A stretch of 64,000 nucleotides of DNA from an uncultured Saprospiraceae bacterium. Lineage in GTDB: Bacteria; Bacteroidota; Bacteroidia; Chitinophagales; Saprospiraceae. Positions 61,694 through 64,000 of this stretch are shown in pieces (position 1 is the first letter of the stretch; the number at the start of each line of letters is the position of its first letter). A program made the translations under genes and the position numbers. The notes beneath the pieces were generated by a model. The model saw only the letters and a program-made list of their open reading frames with translations, searched no databases and was not told the DNA's origin. Where the stretch lies: assembly GCA_938001865.1 (NCBI GenBank), contig CALLAW010000008.1:1-64000 (forward strand), given 5' to 3'.

Positions 61694-64000
61694 TTATTGG
61701 CTAATGACAGACATCGCTGCTTCGTAGACGTCTGACACTTGAGGCTTAGTAAAATAGTCACCCTCACTCCCATAAGGCGGTCGATGATCTTTCGCTGTCA
61801 ATGTAGCTGGCTTAGCATCGAGTGAAAAGTAACCATTTTGCTCTTCGAGTATCTGTTGGAGTAAGTATGCTGATGCTCCTCCAGGGATGTCTTCGTCCAC
61901 TATCAGTAGTCGGCTAGTCTTTGCTAGGGACTGCCCTATCATATGCTCAAGATCAAATGGTAGCAGAGTCTGTACATCTATAACTTCTGTTGAGATTCCA
62001 TTCTCTGACAATTCTGCTGCTGCCTTAAGTACAATAGGGACACATGACCCATATGTCACAATGGTCAGATGATGACCAACAGTCAGGATATCAGGACTAC
62101 CCAATGGCACTGTGTATGACCCAATATTATCTGGCATTCGTTCTTTGAGTCTGTATGCGTTGAGTGGCTCTACGACGATTGCTGGATCAGTTGATTGTAG
62201 GAGGGTTTGATACATCCCTGCTGCTTGGACAAAGTTGCGTGGCACGCAGATATGCATCCCTCTCAATGAGGAGAGTAACAAACTCATCTGAGATCCAGAG
62301 TGCCATATACCCTCGAGTCTATGCCCTCTAGTCCTGATGATCGCAGGTGCCATTTGTAATCCAGCAGATCGATATCTGAGTGAAGCTAAGTCATCAGTCA
62401 ATGGTGATAAACCGTAGACGAGATAATCAAGGTACTGAATCTCAGCTATCGGTCTGAGTCCTCGCATAGCCATGCCTATTGCTTGCCCGATGATCGTCCA
62501 CTCTCGTATTCCTGTATCAAATATTCGTTCTATCCCATACTTCTCCTGTAATCCAGCAAATCCTTGATTAACATCGCCAATATATCCAACATCTTCTCCA
62601 AAGGCATATGTGATCGGATTATTCTCAAATGCCCGATCAAAGTAAGCATTGATCACCTCGTAACCAGCTACCTCCTTAGACTCCTCTGTAATCTGTGGCT
62701 GTATGATTGGCTGTGTAAGTGGACTACTATCAGCATCTGAGTAGAGTTTAGTATTATAGTATTGCTTCCCTTCTGCCATTAGATCTTGTAAGAGATCCTG
62801 GAGTTGTGGGAGGAAGACATTACCCTCAGCATCAGACTGTCTTTGACCTTCTCTGAGAAGTTTGATGAGCTCATGCTTCGTAGGCATGTACAGAGTATTG
62901 AGAGACTCTATCATCTTACTATAATTCCCATCTGCCTTACAGATTTGTAGGATTTGTCTTTTGGTGGCTATGATAGGTGATTGGAAGTTATCCCATGCGA
63001 TTTTTTTCTTAGCTCTTGCAAATGCGATTGCTGACTTATCTAATGCATCGATATCAGCTTGATCAGCGAGACCTGCATGCATCATCCACTGACCCATCTT
63101 GAGTATACAATCATTCTCTGCTTCCCACTGGAGTCTTTCTTGGTCCTTGTACCGCTCATGTGATCCCGAAGTACTATGTCCTTGCGGCTGTGTGAGCTCT
63201 TCGACATGGACGAGTACAGGCTTGTGTCTTAGTCTAGCTAAATGTGCAGCTTTCTCATAGGTAAGTTGTAGATCTATATAATCCCAACCATTGACAGTGA
63301 AGATATAGATGCCATCATCATCTTCATTGATTTCAAATCCTCTAGCAGCTTTGGAGATACTTGCCTTTGTAGTCTGATACTTCTTGGGTACTGATATCCC
63401 ATACCCATCATCCCACACTGAGATCACGAGAGGGACTTCCATCACTGTGGCTGCATTGAGAGTCTCCCAGAACACACCCTCTGAGGTACTTGCATCACCA
63501 ATCGTCACGAATACTACTTCATCTCCATTACCGAGATGTGGATACTTCTCTTGATAGAGTTCTTTGGATTCTCTGATCTTCTTAGATGTAAGTGCTAGAC
63601 CTAGAGCTCTAGCCATCTGACCTCCAGTAGATGAGGTGTCGGAGGAGATATTGTACCGATTCTTAAGATCTAACATCTGATCATTCTCATCGATAAATGG
63701 TGTAGCAAAGTGGCTATTCATCTGTCTGCCACCAGAGAAAGGATCATGTGCTACATCTGCATAGAGCTGAGCAAGACAGTCCTGTACTGTACACTCACCC
63801 AATCCCATGACAAGAGTCTGATCACGGTAATATCCCGACCTGAAATCCCCTTTGGCGAAGTGTCTGGCAAGTACGATCTGTGGCAGTTCTTTGCCATCTC
63901 CTGTGATGCCAAACTTTGCTTTGCCGTTGAGTACTTCCTTACGAGAGATGACAGAGACTTCTCGGCTGACCTTACAGATCCAGTAATCCTTACATACGGA
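61694..64000 (-). CDS. 2-oxoacid dehydrogenase E1, fused alpha and beta subunits (5' end outside window)
   Basis: The frame is open to the right edge (768 codons visible) and continues upstream of the first in-window Met. The alpha half (to about visible residue 410) carries the thiamine diphosphate motif GDASTSEGVFWETLN and the phosphorylation-loop-like GHSTSGSHERY. The beta half starts near NAYFDRAFENNPITYAFGEDVG and includes GLRPIAEIQYLDY and the C-terminal ADEDIPGG-like VDEDIPGGASAYL. It decarboxylates pyruvate or branched-chain 2-oxoacids and passes the acyl group to a lipoyl E2. Fused E1 is common in Bacteroidota; substrate choice is not readable. Confidence 0.92.
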   Translation of the reverse strand, partial: SVCKDYWICKVSREVSVISRKEVLNGKAKFGITGDGKELPQIVLARHFAKGDFRSGYYRDQTLVMGLGECTVQDCLAQLYADVAHDPFSGGRQMNSHFATPFIDENDQMLDLKNRYNISSDTSSTGGQMARALGLALTSKKIRESKELYQEKYPHLGNGDEVVFVTIGDASTSEGVFWETLNAATVMEVPLVISVWDDGYGISVPKKYQTTKASISKAARGFEINEDDDGIYIFTVNGWDYIDLQLTYEKAAHLARLRHKPVLVHVEELTQPQGHSTSGSHERYKDQERLQWEAENDCILKMGQWMMHAGLADQADIDALDKSAIAFARAKKKIAWDNFQSPIIATKRQILQICKADGNYSKMIESLNTLYMPTKHELIKLLREGQRQSDAEGNVFLPQLQDLLQDLMAEGKQYYNTKLYSDADSSPLTQPIIQPQITEESKEVAGYEVINAYFDRAFENNPITYAFGEDVGYIGDVNQGFAGLQEKYGIERIFDTGIREWTIIGQAIGMAMRGLRPIAEIQYLDYLVYGLSPLTDDLASLRYRSAGLQMAPAIIRTRGHRLEGIWHSGSQMSLLLSSLRGMHICVPRNFVQAAGMYQTLLQSTDPAIVVEPLNAYRLKERMPDNIGSYTVPLGSPDILTVGHHLTIVTYGSCVPIVLKAAAELSENGISTEVIDVQTLLPFDLEHMIGQSLAKTSRLLIVDEDIPGGASAYLLQQILEEQNGYFSLDAKPATLTAKDHRPPYGSEGDYFTKPQVSDVYEAAMSVISQ

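Noticed and set aside
1-64000. CRISPR array, prophage, toxin-antitoxin or defence island
   Set aside because: No regular repeat-spacer array, phage structural genes, toxin-antitoxin pairs or defence nucleases were seen. Apart from one IS element the gene content is ordinary chromosomal.

Overview
This window is chromosomal DNA from a member of the Bacteroidota, most likely of the Saprospiria type (phylum level firm, class level a guess). The signs are a gldA-gldF-gldG gliding/type IX secretion ABC module, two intact type IX (T9SS) C-terminal sorting domains plus a decayed one, an ftsX-DUF3098-uppP-truB block, DUF368, DUF2805, DUF4340 and Omp28 proteins, weak ribosome binding sites, AT-rich spacers and a FtsZ ending in a Bacteroidota-type tail. 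I see no rRNA, tRNA, CRISPR array, prophage or defence island.

Layout. 1-5.4 kb is accessory: a REP-like palindrome, a secreted low-complexity K/E/D-rich protein, a complete IS4-family element abutting the start codon of a metzincin-like lipoprotein, an unannotated 52-residue membrane peptide and an RhlE-type helicase. 5.1-10.6 kb holds, on the minus strand, a DUF2805 protein, a GT2 glycosyltransferase overlapping a GNAT acetyltransferase, lysS and a TPR/PD40/SPOR-like envelope protein. 11.1-20.8 kb is a long co-oriented minus-strand cluster (ftsX, DUF3098, uppP, truB, gldA, gldF, gldG, DUF4340, S1/P1-like enzyme, popT). 20.8-34.4 kb is mostly surface and secreted proteins: a small barrel, a cytosolic SsuA-like protein, a sulfotransferase, an Omp28-type T9SS cargo, a T9SS esterase, a TPR lipoprotein, an M48 protease, a BI-1 protein, a GIN-domain protein, two paralogous barrels, a Pmp3 protein and a DUF2752 protein. 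34.6-36.7 kb is iscS-iscU-iscA, followed by meaB, an M23 peptidase, a peroxiredoxin, a LOG protein, an NtrC-like regulator and a UbiD decarboxylase.

44.8-60.1 kb is the division and cell wall (dcw) cluster on the minus strand, in the order mraZ-rsmH-ftsL-ftsI-murE-mraY-murD-ftsW-murG-murC-ftsQ-ftsA-ftsZ. murF and ddl are not in it. Next come a remnant of a T9SS-sorted protein, a polyprenol-phosphate mannosyltransferase-like GT2, and a fused alpha-beta 2-oxoacid dehydrogenase E1 that runs off the right edge.

How the genes work together. MraY, MurG, FtsW and FtsI consume undecaprenyl phosphate, and the uppP and popT genes at 11-19 kb regenerate and return that carrier. GldA/F/G support gliding and T9SS, which exports the Omp28-like and esterase products found here.

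The least explained elements are non-coding. Just downstream of ftsZ lie two tandem copies of a ~79-nt core, each followed by a different terminator hairpin of the same architecture (candidate paired small RNAs). An exact 13-mer occurs four times, always in intergenic DNA. A strong intrinsic terminator-like structure sits inside the dcw operon between murE and mraY. A 10-bp-phased triplet upstream of mraZ matches the known MraZ operator layout.
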